Shown here one piece after another: positions 16,919-25,317 of a DNA stretch of 64,000 bases. Below the pieces are notes generated by a model. That model had not been told where the DNA came from. It made no database searches and worked only from the letters and a program-made list of their open reading frames with translations. The stretch lies in the NCBI GenBank assembly GCA_023460955.1, contig JAEWOH010000040.1, forward strand, positions 18,574 through 82,573, given 5' to 3'. The position numbers and the translations under genes are program-made. The stretch comes from Bacillota bacterium (lineage in GTDB: Bacteria; Bacillota; Clostridia; Acetivibrionales; DSM-1351). Numbering within the stretch: position 1 is the first letter of the stretch; every line of letters begins with the position of its first letter.

Positions 16919-18856
16919 CTATCTTGCCCTTGTTCTTATTTCTTCAACTATCTTGTCAACAAACTGGTCGGCAGACATGGTTCCGAGATCTCCGTCTTTT
17001 CTTGATCTTACGGCCACAGCATCGTTTTCCATTTCCTTGTCACCTATGACAAGCATATATGGTATCTTTTCCATCTGAGCCTCTCTGATCTTATAGCCAA
17101 TCTTTTCATTTCTGTAATCAACTTCAACTCTTACGCCTTTATCTTTTAACATTTGTCCCACTTTTTGAGCAAAATCATGATGTTTGTCAACTAATGGCAA
17201 TATTTTTGCCTGTACGGGACACAGCCAGGTTGGGAAAGCTCCTGCATACTTTTCTATAAGCATTGCCAGTGTTCTTTCGTAGCAGCCTATTGAAGTTCTG
17301 TGTATTACATAAGGATGCTTCTTCTCATTGTTCTTATCAATATAAACCATATCCAGACGTTCAGCCAACGCAAAATCAACCTGTACTGTAATTATTGTAT
17401 CTTCCTTGCCGTGAACGTTCTTAAACTGAATATCCAGTTTAGGTCCATAGAAGGCTGCCTCGCCTTCTGCTTCCTTATAATCTATCTTCAAATGATCAAG
17501 AATAGTTCTCATCTTACCCTGAACATCTTCCCAATCTTCAGCATTACCTATATATTTTTCTTTATTATTCGGATCCCATTTGGAGAATCTGTAGGTTACA
17601 TCATCCTGAATCCCAAGTGTCTCCATCATAAATTTGATAAGGTCAACAACACCCTTAAATTCCTCTTCCAACTGTTCAGGTGTACATACCAGGTGACCTT
17701 CAGAAATAGTAAACTGACGGACACGAATGAGACCGTGCATTTCACCGGAAGCTTCATTTCTGAACAGAGTTGAAGTCTCGCCGTATCTTATGGGAAGGTC
17801 ACGGTAGCTGTGAAGTTTTGATTTATATATCATAAACTGGAAAGGACAGGTCATTGGTCTTAACGCCATCACCTCATCATCCTTTTCCTCATCTCCGAGT
17901 ACGAACATGCCTTCCTTATAGTGCTGCCAGTGGCCCGACAGCTTGTAAAGATCGCTCTTTGCCATTAATGGAGTTTTTGTGAGTACATAGCCTCTTCTTT
18001 CCTCTTCATCCTCAACAAATCTCTGAAGAGTCTGTACAATCTTCGCGCCCTTAGGCATCAGCAAAGGCAAGCCCTGTCCGATTTCTTCAACTGTCGTGAA
18101 GAGTTCCAGTTCCCTTCCCAGCTTGTTGTGATCACGTTTTTTTGCTTCCTCAAGTCTTGTTACATAATCCTCCAGTTCGCTCTTCTTAGGGAACGCAGTA
18201 CCATAAACCCTCTGGAGCATTTTGTTCTTTTCATTACCTCTCCAGTAGGCACCGGCTGCACTCATAAGCTTTACAGCTTTGAGTTTGCCTGTCCAAGGCA
18301 GATGAGGGCCTGCACACAGATCTACAAAGTCACCCTGTTTATAGAAGGAAATTTCTTCTCCTTCGGGCAGGTCCTTAATCAATTCCATCTTATAAGGCTC
18401 ACCTTTTTCTTCCATGAACTTAATTGCCTCTTCCCTAGGAAGGGTAAACCTCTCCATGGATAGGTCTTCTTTAATAATTTTCTCCATTTCCTTTTCCAGC
18501 TTGGATAAATCTTCAGGTGAAAAGTTTTTTTCTACGTCAAAGTCATAATAAAAACCATTATCAATGGCTGGACCTATTGCTAGCTTTACAGCCGGGAAAA
18601 GCCTTTTAACTGCTTGTGCAAGTACATGTGATGCAGTGTGTCTGTACGCGAATCTACCGCCTTCATCATTAAAGGTAAGAAGACTTAAGGAGCAGTCTTT
18701 ATCCAGTTTAAAGCTTAAATCCTTAACCTTTCCGTCAACCTCACCTGCCAGTGCGGCTCTTGCAAGGCCTGCGCTAATACTTTCAGCGACCTCCAGAATT
18801 GAAATACCCTCTTGGTATTCTTGTACACTTCCATCTTTTAGTGTAACTTTAATCAT
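16919..18856 (-). CDS. thrS: Divergent second threonyl-tRNA synthetase
   Basis: A 645-aa class II ThrRS with TGS (residues 1-60), editing/SAD (HTASHVLAQA, DLCAGPHLPWTG), catalytic core and anticodon-binding domains. The core differs from the usual form: MTCPFQFMIYK in place of MNCPGH-type, FRNEASGEMHGLIRVRQF at motif 2, and ISEGH in place of TQDDAH. The three zinc ligands (Cys in MTCP, His in SEGH, His in VIHR) remain, so it is probably active. N- and C-terminal domains closely resemble the upstream paralogue (42 of the first 60 residues identical), while the core does not. It is probably co-transcribed behind the same T-box: only 31 bases separate the genes and hold an SD. A role in resistance to a ThrRS inhibitor is possible but speculative. 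Confidence 0.9.
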   Translation of the reverse strand: MIKVTLKDGSVQEYQEGISILEVAESISAGLARAALAGEVDGKVKDLSFKLDKDCSLSLLTFNDEGGRFAYRHTASHVLAQAVKRLFPAVKLAIGPAIDNGFYYDFDVEKNFSPEDLSKLEKEMEKIIKEDLSMERFTLPREEAIKFMEEKGEPYKMELIKDLPEGEEISFYKQGDFVDLCAGPHLPWTGKLKAVKLMSAAGAYWRGNEKNKMLQRVYGTAFPKKSELEDYVTRLEEAKKRDHNKLGRELELFTTVEEIGQGLPLLMPKGAKIVQTLQRFVEDEEERRGYVLTKTPLMAKSDLYKLSGHWQHYKEGMFVLGDEEKDDEVMALRPMTCPFQFMIYKSKLHSYRDLPIRYGETSTLFRNEASGEMHGLIRVRQFTISEGHLVCTPEQLEEEFKGVVDLIKFMMETLGIQDDVTYRFSKWDPNNKEKYIGNAEDWEDVQGKMRTILDHLKIDYKEAEGEAAFYGPKLDIQFKNVHGKEDTIITVQVDFALAERLDMVYIDKNNEKKHPYVIHRTSIGCYERTLAMLIEKYAGAFPTWLCPVQAKILPLVDKHHDFAQKVGQMLKDKGVRVEVDYRNEKIGYKIREAQMEKIPYMLVIGDKEMENDAVAVRSRKDGDLGTMSADQFVDKIVEEIRTRAR

Positions 18857-18887
18857 GTATAATCTCCTTTTTTATAGTGTAAAATGT

Positions 18888-20795
18888 TTACTTATCTTTA
18901 TTTTTGACTTCAGTAGTAATCTTAGCTCTAAAAGCTTCTACATCCATACTCCCCAAATCACCATCTTTTCTAGATCTCACTGCTACTGTGCCGGCTTCCA
19001 TTTCCTTATCCCCGATAACAAGCATATATGGGTTTTTATCCATCTGTGCTTCCCTGATTTTATAGCCTATTTTCTCATTTCTTGTGTCTACCTCAACCCT
19101 GATGTCATTCTGTTCAAGTATACTCTTTATTTTATAGGCATAATCGTGATGTTTTTGCACCAACGGCAGTATTTTTACCTGAACGGGACTTAGCCAGGTC
19201 GGGAAAGCTCCCGCGAAATGCTCAGTCAGAATCGCAATAAACCTCTCAATGCTTCCAAAAACTACTCTGTGAATCATTACGGGTCTGTGTTTTTCTCCAT
19301 CAGGGCCAACATAAGTTAAATCAAATCTTTCAGGAAGATTCATATCAAGTTGGATAGTTCCGCACTGCCAGGTGCGCCCTATTGAATCTTCCAGATGGAA
19401 ATCTATTTTGGGCCCATAAAATGCTCCGTCCCCTTCATTTATTTTATAGGTCATTCCCTTTGAATCCAAGGCTTCCTTTAAAGCTGTGGTAGACAGTTCC
19501 CACATTTCGTCTGAACCTATTGATTTTTCAGGCCTAGTTGATAGTTCTACATTATATTTAAAGCCGAATACCCTGTAAAAATTATCAATAAGATCAATAA
19601 CTCCAATAATTTCATCCTTTATTTGCTCAGGTGTCATGAATATATGTGCATCATCCTGAGTAAAACATCTTACTCTCATTAAGCCATGAAGTGCACCTGA
19701 TAATTCATGCCTGTGCACCAGACCTAATTCACCCATTCTCTGAGGAAGATCACGGTAGGAATGGAGTTTCCTCTTAAAGACCAGTATTCCTCCCGGACAG
19801 TTCATAGGCTTGATTGCAAAGTCCTGTTCATCTATTTGCACGGTATACATATTTTCCTTATAAGTATCCCAGTGTCCTGACCTGAGCCATAATTCCTTGT
19901 TGAGAATAATTGGAGTCTTTATTTCCTGATATCCTGCATTTTTATGTTCTGACCTCCAGAAATCCTCCAGCAGATTGCGCAGTACCATACCCTTAGGCAT
20001 AAAGAACGGGAAACCGGGACCTTCATCCAGAATATCAAAAAGCTCCAGCTCTTTTCCAAGCTTTCTGTGATCACGTTTTTTAGCTTCTTCCAGCCTTGTT
20101 ATATATTCATCCAATTCGCTTTTCTTTGGAAAAGCTGTTCCATAGATTCTTTGTAGCATCCTGTTATTTTCATTACCTCTCCAATAAGCACCTGCGGAGT
20201 TTAGGAGTTTAACGGCCTTAAGCTTTCCTGTAGATGACAGATGGGGCCCGGCGCATAAATCAACAAATTCGCCCTGCTTATAGAAGGATATCTCTTCATT
20301 TTCCGGAAGTTCCCTGATTAATTCAACCTTATACGGCTCTTCCCTCTCCTCCATGAATTTTATAGCTTGATCTCTCGGAAGTGTAAATCTTTCCAGAGGT
20401 AAATCTTCTTTGATGATTTTTTCAATTTCCTTCTCAAGTATAGCCAAATCTTCAGGAGTAAAAGCCTTTATGACTTCAAAGTCATAATAGAAGCCATTTT
20501 GAATTGCCGGCCCTATTGCAAGCTTTACTGAAGGAAAAACCCGTTTTGCAGCTTGAGCTAAAACATGAGATGCAGTGTGCCTGTATGCATTTTTCCCTCC
20601 CTCATCCTCGAAGGTCAACAAATTTAATGTACAATCTTTTTTAAGACTATAGTTCAGATCTTTTACCTTACCATCCACTTCACCAGCAAGGGATGCTCTC
20701 GCCAATCCCGCACTAATGCTTTCAGCAACTTCCCGGATGGTAACTCCGTTTGGAAATTCCTTAATAGTTCCGCCTTTTAAAATTACTTTTATCAT
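18888..20795 (-). CDS. thrS: Threonyl-tRNA synthetase (T-box proximal, canonical core)
   Basis: A 635-aa ThrRS. TGS domain at residues 1-60, editing domain with HTASHVLAQ and CAGPHLSSTG, class II core with motif 2 HRHELSGALHGLMRVRCF and TQDDAHIF, then the C-terminal anticodon domain (PVQVKILPL). Zinc ligands Cys (MNCP), His (DDAH) and His (MIHR) are present. The usual CPGH reads CPGG. It charges tRNA-Thr and edits Ser-tRNA-Thr. The start is the ATG at 20795 with GGAGG seven bases upstream; two earlier codons are ignored. It lies directly behind a T-box with a Thr specifier and ahead of a paralogue. Confidence 0.95.
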   Translation of the reverse strand: MIKVILKGGTIKEFPNGVTIREVAESISAGLARASLAGEVDGKVKDLNYSLKKDCTLNLLTFEDEGGKNAYRHTASHVLAQAAKRVFPSVKLAIGPAIQNGFYYDFEVIKAFTPEDLAILEKEIEKIIKEDLPLERFTLPRDQAIKFMEEREEPYKVELIRELPENEEISFYKQGEFVDLCAGPHLSSTGKLKAVKLLNSAGAYWRGNENNRMLQRIYGTAFPKKSELDEYITRLEEAKKRDHRKLGKELELFDILDEGPGFPFFMPKGMVLRNLLEDFWRSEHKNAGYQEIKTPIILNKELWLRSGHWDTYKENMYTVQIDEQDFAIKPMNCPGGILVFKRKLHSYRDLPQRMGELGLVHRHELSGALHGLMRVRCFTQDDAHIFMTPEQIKDEIIGVIDLIDNFYRVFGFKYNVELSTRPEKSIGSDEMWELSTTALKEALDSKGMTYKINEGDGAFYGPKIDFHLEDSIGRTWQCGTIQLDMNLPERFDLTYVGPDGEKHRPVMIHRVVFGSIERFIAILTEHFAGAFPTWLSPVQVKILPLVQKHHDYAYKIKSILEQNDIRVEVDTRNEKIGYKIREAQMDKNPYMLVIGDKEMEAGTVAVRSRKDGDLGSMDVEAFRAKITTEVKNKDK

Positions 20796-20874
20796 ACCCA
20801 ACCTCCATTAACTTCCTTGACTGTATATACATACATTCATGTAATAATATATTTTTTGTAATTTATAGACATAA

Positions 20875-21107
20875 AAAACTCCCGTCCCAAAGTCTTGTTT
20901 ACAAGACTTTATAAGGACGAGAGTTTATCCCGTGGTTCCACCCTACTTGATGCTCATTGCGTATCATTTTAACACGCAGATTATAACGTAATCACCGATA
21001 AGGCTCAGAGGTGGTTTTCAGTAAATTGTCGGTCCGTTTACTCACAGCTGTTGTAACCGGTCTCTGTAACCACATTTTTTACCTACTCTTCTCATCAACG
21101 CCTTTGT
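20875..21107 (-). promoter_or_regulatory. T-box leader (Thr specifier) of the thrS operon
   Basis: The T-box core AGGGTGGAACCACGGGA is at about 20929-20945 on the minus strand, followed by a terminator stem (AACTCTCGTCC ... GGGACGGGAGTT, then T6). Stem I features GATGAGAAGAGTAGGTAA (AG bulge) are near the 5' end. The candidate specifier is ACC (21013-21015), in the sequence GAAAACCACC, a threonine codon. Uncharged tRNA-Thr would stabilise the antiterminator and let both thrS genes be read. This fills most of the gap from 20796 to 21255; the rest shows no clear promoter. Confidence 0.93.
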
Positions 21108-21255
21108 CAATATATAATATACTAATGCATTTGTTCTTATAAATAATACCATACTCAATTATTTATAATTTATTATATTCTTACAAAAATTAAGTGTCAA
21201 TACTACTGTACGTATAATGTTTTACCAGATAATATTACTGTTCTAAATTACCCTT

Positions 21256-22023
21256 CTAGTCCTGAAGGTTAATTACAGGGTTGGATAACTTACCTATTCC
21301 TTCGATTTCTACCTCCACAAGGTCACCATGCTTCATAGGTCCTACTCCTTCCGGAGTGCCGGTAGTAACAATATCACCTGGTTCCAAAGGAATAACTTTA
21401 GAAATAAAACTAATAAGAAAATCTGTCTTAAATATATGCATCGAGGTGTCCCCATGCTGTTTCACTTCACCGTTTAACAGTAATTTCACATCAAGCTTGG
21501 AATAATCAAGGTCGGTCACTATATACGGTCCTATTGGACAGAAGGTCTCGTAGTTTTTCCCCCTAATCCATTGTCCGTCTGCTCTCTGAATATCCCTTGC
21601 TGTTACATCATTAAGACAGGTTGCTCCAAAAATATATTCTTTAGCCTGCTCAGGTTCTATATTTTTGCAGTACTTGCCTATAACGACTGCGAACTCCGCC
21701 TCATAATCAACCCTCTTTGATATTTGGGGTAAAACTATTGTGTCGCCTGGTCCTATAACAGTATGAGGAAGCTTGATAAAAATTACAGGGCTCTCGGGGA
21801 TATCCCTTCCGGAAAACTCTTTTACATGGTCCACATAATTTAAACCTACAGCAACAACTTTTCCAGGTTTACATGGTGCCATAAGTTTTACATCCCTAAT
21901 ATCGTATTTCTTATCAGTTATTGATGGTTTATCAAGAAAACTACCATCTAATTCGGTAATCTCATTACCATTCAAGACACCGTATCTTTCTATACCTTCA
22001 GATAAAAATCTAATAAATTTCAT
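21256..22023 (-). CDS. Fumarylacetoacetate hydrolase family protein
   Basis: A 255-aa FAH-family enzyme. The N-terminal part MKFIRFLSEGIERYGVLNGNEI leads to the catalytic fold VVAVGLNYVDHVKEF, FIKLPHTVIGPGDTI, DYEAEFAVVIGK (metal-binding Glu/Asp), FGATCLNDVTARDIQ and GTPEGVGPMKHGD. Such proteins hydrolyse or decarboxylate acylpyruvate-type diketo acids; the substrate cannot be told. By homology the start is the ATG at 22023, though GGAGG lies about 24 bases upstream with a small hairpin between; an in-frame ATG at 22059 overlaps that SD. A single gene, upstream of the thrS T-box in the same direction. Confidence 0.85.
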   Translation of the reverse strand: MKFIRFLSEGIERYGVLNGNEITELDGSFLDKPSITDKKYDIRDVKLMAPCKPGKVVAVGLNYVDHVKEFSGRDIPESPVIFIKLPHTVIGPGDTIVLPQISKRVDYEAEFAVVIGKYCKNIEPEQAKEYIFGATCLNDVTARDIQRADGQWIRGKNYETFCPIGPYIVTDLDYSKLDVKLLLNGEVKQHGDTSMHIFKTDFLISFISKVIPLEPGDIVTTGTPEGVGPMKHGDLVEVEIEGIGKLSNPVINLQD

Positions 22024-22241
22024 ATTTTCATACCGGCAATAACACCGATAACCCTCCATATAACAGTATTCTGATGAAATTATACCACAGCAAAATTGTA
22101 CCCGCAATGCGCTAAAACATGTGTACTGGACTCAATTTATGACTAATGCATATGGAACCTGGAAATAATTATTCTAATAAATGATAATTAAGTTTGACTA
22201 GATTATGTCACCTTAAGGACCAATAACATTTTCGGAGGGTA

Positions 22242-22394
22242 ATGTTGAGAAATTCAAGACTTAAACGTTACAAAAAATACAGACAAAAAAAATTATTCAA
22301 ATTCATTTTAATTGGCGTTATAATCCCTTCCGTTTCAATTCTGACGGCTTATGTATTCATTGAAGTTCTCGTTCTGCCGTCAATATTAAAGTGA
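22242..22394 (+). CDS. Small membrane protein, 50 aa
   Basis: A short open frame with a strong SD (GGAGG, four bases before ATG). It has a very basic N-terminus (RNSRLKRYKKYRQKKLFK) followed by one hydrophobic segment of about 26 residues (FILIGVIIPSVSILTAYVFI...). The layout is that of a small single-pass protein with its basic end in the cytoplasm. A hairpin terminator follows at 22528. I do not recognise the family; it could resemble small sporulation or membrane-regulator peptides, but nothing in the sequence decides this. Confidence 0.6.
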   Translation: MLRNSRLKRYKKYRQKKLFKFILIGVIIPSVSILTAYVFIEVLVLPSILK

Positions 22395-22527
22395 TTGTTA
22401 ATGTTGCATACTATTTGTCTTTATTAATAAGATAAAATCGTTTATTAATGCTATTTGAATTACGTTTCTCTGCTACTATAATATTAGTATGAAATTAAAT
22501 TATATTTTCCTCCTTTAAATTATTTTC

Positions 22528-22553
22528 AAAACCGGCTCCCAAAGCCGGTTTTT
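22528..22553. terminator. Bidirectional terminator between the 50-aa gene and comEA
   Basis: AAACCGGCT (22529-22537) and AGCCGGTTT pair around a 5-base loop, with TTTTT on the plus side and TTTTG on the minus side. It lies between convergent genes and can serve both. Confidence 0.8.
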
Positions 22554-22565
22554 ATTTATTTCCAG

Positions 22566-23438
22566 CTAAACACAAATATAATCTTTTATTTTCTCAAAGG
22601 TTTTTTGCTTTATTCCAGTAATTTTCATAATATCTGTTACCTTTGAGAATTTACCGTTCTTTTCACGATATTCAATAATTGCTTTTGCAGTAGCAGGCCC
22701 AACATTCGGCAGTTCCTCCAGCTCAGCCTGGGGGGCGGTATTTATATTCACAAGGCTGCTTTTTTTATCTTCTCCGGAATCTGGTTGTTTATCACTTATT
22801 ACTGCACCCAGGCTGTCGCTGATAATTTCTACACCACTGTTCAATTTTTCACTTGCTCCTGCCGCTCCTGAACCTGCTGACGGACCAAGTTTTGTGCCGG
22901 CCTGCTGTTCAACATTCTCAGTTTGCTTCTGTGGGGTCTTTTGACTCGATTTAGGGCCAGAGTTATTTTTTTGAGCTGAACCTTCATTTACAGGAGAAGC
23001 ATTTGCATTTTTTCCCTGTAAAACTGATGGTTTTGCTTTTATCCTAAGCATAGTGTTCTTGTCAAGTTCAAAAGCCAGGTTTATATTTTCAAGATCAGCA
23101 TCCTTTGAGGGACCCCCGGCCTCTTCTATTGCATCCTCAATAACAGCTCCCCGGTCTAGAGTTACGACACCCGGCTTATTAACACAACCCACAACATAAA
23201 CCTTAATCTTTGCAGGCTCTCTATCCTGATTTTTATCAGTATCATTAAAATTGTCATTTAAACCGGCAGAATATGTGCTGTCGGGTAAAGGATTTTCAAT
23301 AACCGGCTCTCTGAGAGGCTGATAAATTTTGTTCAAGAAATAACCCAGTATGCCGGACCCAATGATAAGGAGTAAACAAAATCCTATTATGAGAGCCTTA
23401 TTAATGAAATATTGCTTTCCAAAAAGAGTAATTTCCAT
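22566..23438 (-). CDS. ComEA-like protein: membrane anchor, SLBB and helix-hairpin-helix
   Basis: A 290-aa protein with an N-terminal membrane segment (about residues 14-34) and an SLBB domain at about 75-135 (KVYVVGCVNKPGVVTLDRGAVIEDAIEEAGG). A long Ser/Gly/Gln-rich linker follows (about 140-215). The C-terminal double HhH at 225-290 reads LVNINTAPQAELEELPNVGPATAKAIIEYR. In ComEA this domain binds incoming DNA on the outside of the membrane. The linker is longer than in Bacillus ComEA. No other competence genes are near, so transformation is not implied. The SD lies before the ATG. Confidence 0.85.
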   Translation of the reverse strand: MEITLFGKQYFINKALIIGFCLLLIIGSGILGYFLNKIYQPLREPVIENPLPDSTYSAGLNDNFNDTDKNQDREPAKIKVYVVGCVNKPGVVTLDRGAVIEDAIEEAGGPSKDADLENINLAFELDKNTMLRIKAKPSVLQGKNANASPVNEGSAQKNNSGPKSSQKTPQKQTENVEQQAGTKLGPSAGSGAAGASEKLNSGVEIISDSLGAVISDKQPDSGEDKKSSLVNINTAPQAELEELPNVGPATAKAIIEYREKNGKFSKVTDIMKITGIKQKTFEKIKDYICV

Positions 23439-23735
23439 AAATACCTCCGAACTATTAATATTTATAAATTTATGAAACCAAAGGGATATATAAGATTACA
23501 TAATATAAATTGCACCAGACGGCAATTTTCAGCATATTATTCTATTACAGGCATTTTGTAGTTGACATAAAATGATGCTATAAAATTGTTCAATAATTAT
23601 ATGTCAGTGTTCAAAACTTAATCAAGGGATATTAACAGAGATTTGATAATTAGAATTTATAAAACTCAAATGACAATATAATTATAATACATTTATTTAC
23701 ATATTGCTATATAAATAACAAATATTGTCGAAAGG

Positions 23736-23764
23736 TTTCAAATTTTCTGTTTTTGCTTTATACT
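23736..23764 (+). promoter_or_regulatory. Possible promoter of dacF-like gene
   Basis: TTTCAA (23736-23741), a 17-bp spacer and TATACT (23759-23764), 32 bases before the start codon. The rest of the 357-base gap (23439-23735) is AT-rich and shows no gene or clear structure. Confidence 0.4.
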
Positions 23765-23795
23765 AATATGAGATGCATTTTACTAAGGAGGAATT

Positions 23796-25124
23796 ATGAA
23801 GAAAGCACTCGCCACATTTATACTTGCCATTATATTAACATTTCAGATATCGCCTGCTTTTTGTAAGGACCTTGATATTGATGCAGCTGCTTACATATTG
23901 ATGGACGCAAAAACTGGAAATGTCTTATATGAGCATAATGCTGATGAGCGACTTAGACCTGCGAGTACCACTAAAATTGCCACAGCCCTTGTAGCACTGA
24001 AATACGGAGAACTCAGTCAGGTAATGACCGCCAGCCAGGAAGCCGTTTCGGATATAGGCGTAGGTGGAATGAATATTGGTATAATGGCCGGAGAACAAAT
24101 GACTCTGGATGATCTGTTACATGCTTTACTTATAGTTTCGGCAAATGAAACTGCAAATATTATTGCTGAAAATCTGTTTTCTGACAGAGAGAAATTTATT
24201 GAAGAAATGAATAAAACCGCAGCAGCCGCAGGAGCTAATAATTCAACGTTTACAAACCCCTGCGGGATTGACGAGTATGAGAAGGATGCCAATCACTTTT
24301 CAACAGCCAGAGATTTGGCACTGATAGCAAAAGAATGCCTAACCTACCCTGTTTTTAAGGATATAATAAATCAAAAGCAGCTAGACATGCTTGGTCCTAC
24401 AAATAAACATGATAAATGGAATGTGTTAAACAATACCAATAAAATGCTGGGAAAGTCTTTTAATTATGGCCCTGACACAGGAGATGACCGGAATCAGTTC
24501 ACCATAACGGGTTTAAAAACCGGTTCAACCATGAGAGCTGGCGCCAACTTTATTTCCTCAGCCGTTAATAAAGATGGGCTTGAGCTTATTTCTGTAATTC
24601 TGGGTGTCAACAATAAGCCGGGCAGAACTGTATTTGATTTTACTGAAACCCTGCTTAGGGCCGGTTATGAAAACTATTCCAGTAAGTTGATAATAGACAG
24701 AAATGAAATTATTCAGAAAGTTGTGGTAAAGGATGCGGCTGATGATGGTCATTTGGATCTTGTAACAAACGGAAAGGTTGAAGCTATCCTTCCCAATGAC
24801 AAAAACTTATGGAAACTAGATAAGAAAGTAAGTATAAATCAAGATATCAAAGCACCTATTACCAAAGGTACAGTTTTAGGAAATATAACCTATACTCTGG
24901 ATGGCGCAAAAATTGGTAAGGTTGATATCGTATCTTCCAGGACCATTGATCAAAGTTTAAAAGTTAAGACAAAGCTATATGTTAGTAAAATAACTGACTC
25001 ACCTGTTTTCAGGTATTCCGTTACGGTGGTTTGTGTTCTGATTTTTTTCTTTATTCTTAGGAGAACGTTGAGACGTATTTCGAGAAGAAGAATATACAGA
25101 ATTAAGGAAAAACATAAATGGTAA
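23796..25124 (+). CDS. D-alanyl-D-alanine carboxypeptidase (DacF/PBP5 type)
   Basis: A 442-aa low-molecular-weight penicillin-binding protein. A signal peptide (about residues 1-23, ending SPAFC) precedes the peptidase S11 domain with SxxK (PASTTKIATAL), SxN (SANETAN) and KTG (LKTGST). A PBP5 C-terminal beta domain follows, and a C-terminal hydrophobic segment (about 405-425) with a basic tail anchors it. It trims the terminal D-Ala from peptidoglycan stem peptides on the outer face of the membrane. AAGGAGG lies five bases before the ATG. It could be vegetative DacA-like or sporulation DacF/DacB-like; the sequence does not decide. Confidence 0.92.
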   Translation: MKKALATFILAIILTFQISPAFCKDLDIDAAAYILMDAKTGNVLYEHNADERLRPASTTKIATALVALKYGELSQVMTASQEAVSDIGVGGMNIGIMAGEQMTLDDLLHALLIVSANETANIIAENLFSDREKFIEEMNKTAAAAGANNSTFTNPCGIDEYEKDANHFSTARDLALIAKECLTYPVFKDIINQKQLDMLGPTNKHDKWNVLNNTNKMLGKSFNYGPDTGDDRNQFTITGLKTGSTMRAGANFISSAVNKDGLELISVILGVNNKPGRTVFDFTETLLRAGYENYSSKLIIDRNEIIQKVVVKDAADDGHLDLVTNGKVEAILPNDKNLWKLDKKVSINQDIKAPITKGTVLGNITYTLDGAKIGKVDIVSSRTIDQSLKVKTKLYVSKITDSPVFRYSVTVVCVLIFFFILRRTLRRISRRRIYRIKEKHKW

Positions 25125-25317
25125 ATATAAATAATTTTTAATCTTCTATATTGATTTAATTTCAATATACTTATATTATAGTATATGTTTGAAAGATAAC
25201 TGCACAAGTGAGCCATTAATGACTGAGAACAGCAATATCCTATATTAAACAGATGGTTCAAAACAGAAAACGAGGTCAAAAAACAGCATTATTTGCTTAT
25301 TAAAAGGGGTGTAATCA

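Noticed and set aside
17300..17773. 157-codon open frame on the plus strand opposite thrS
   Set aside because: It is antisense to a well-supported synthetase, has no SD and no recognisable protein features.
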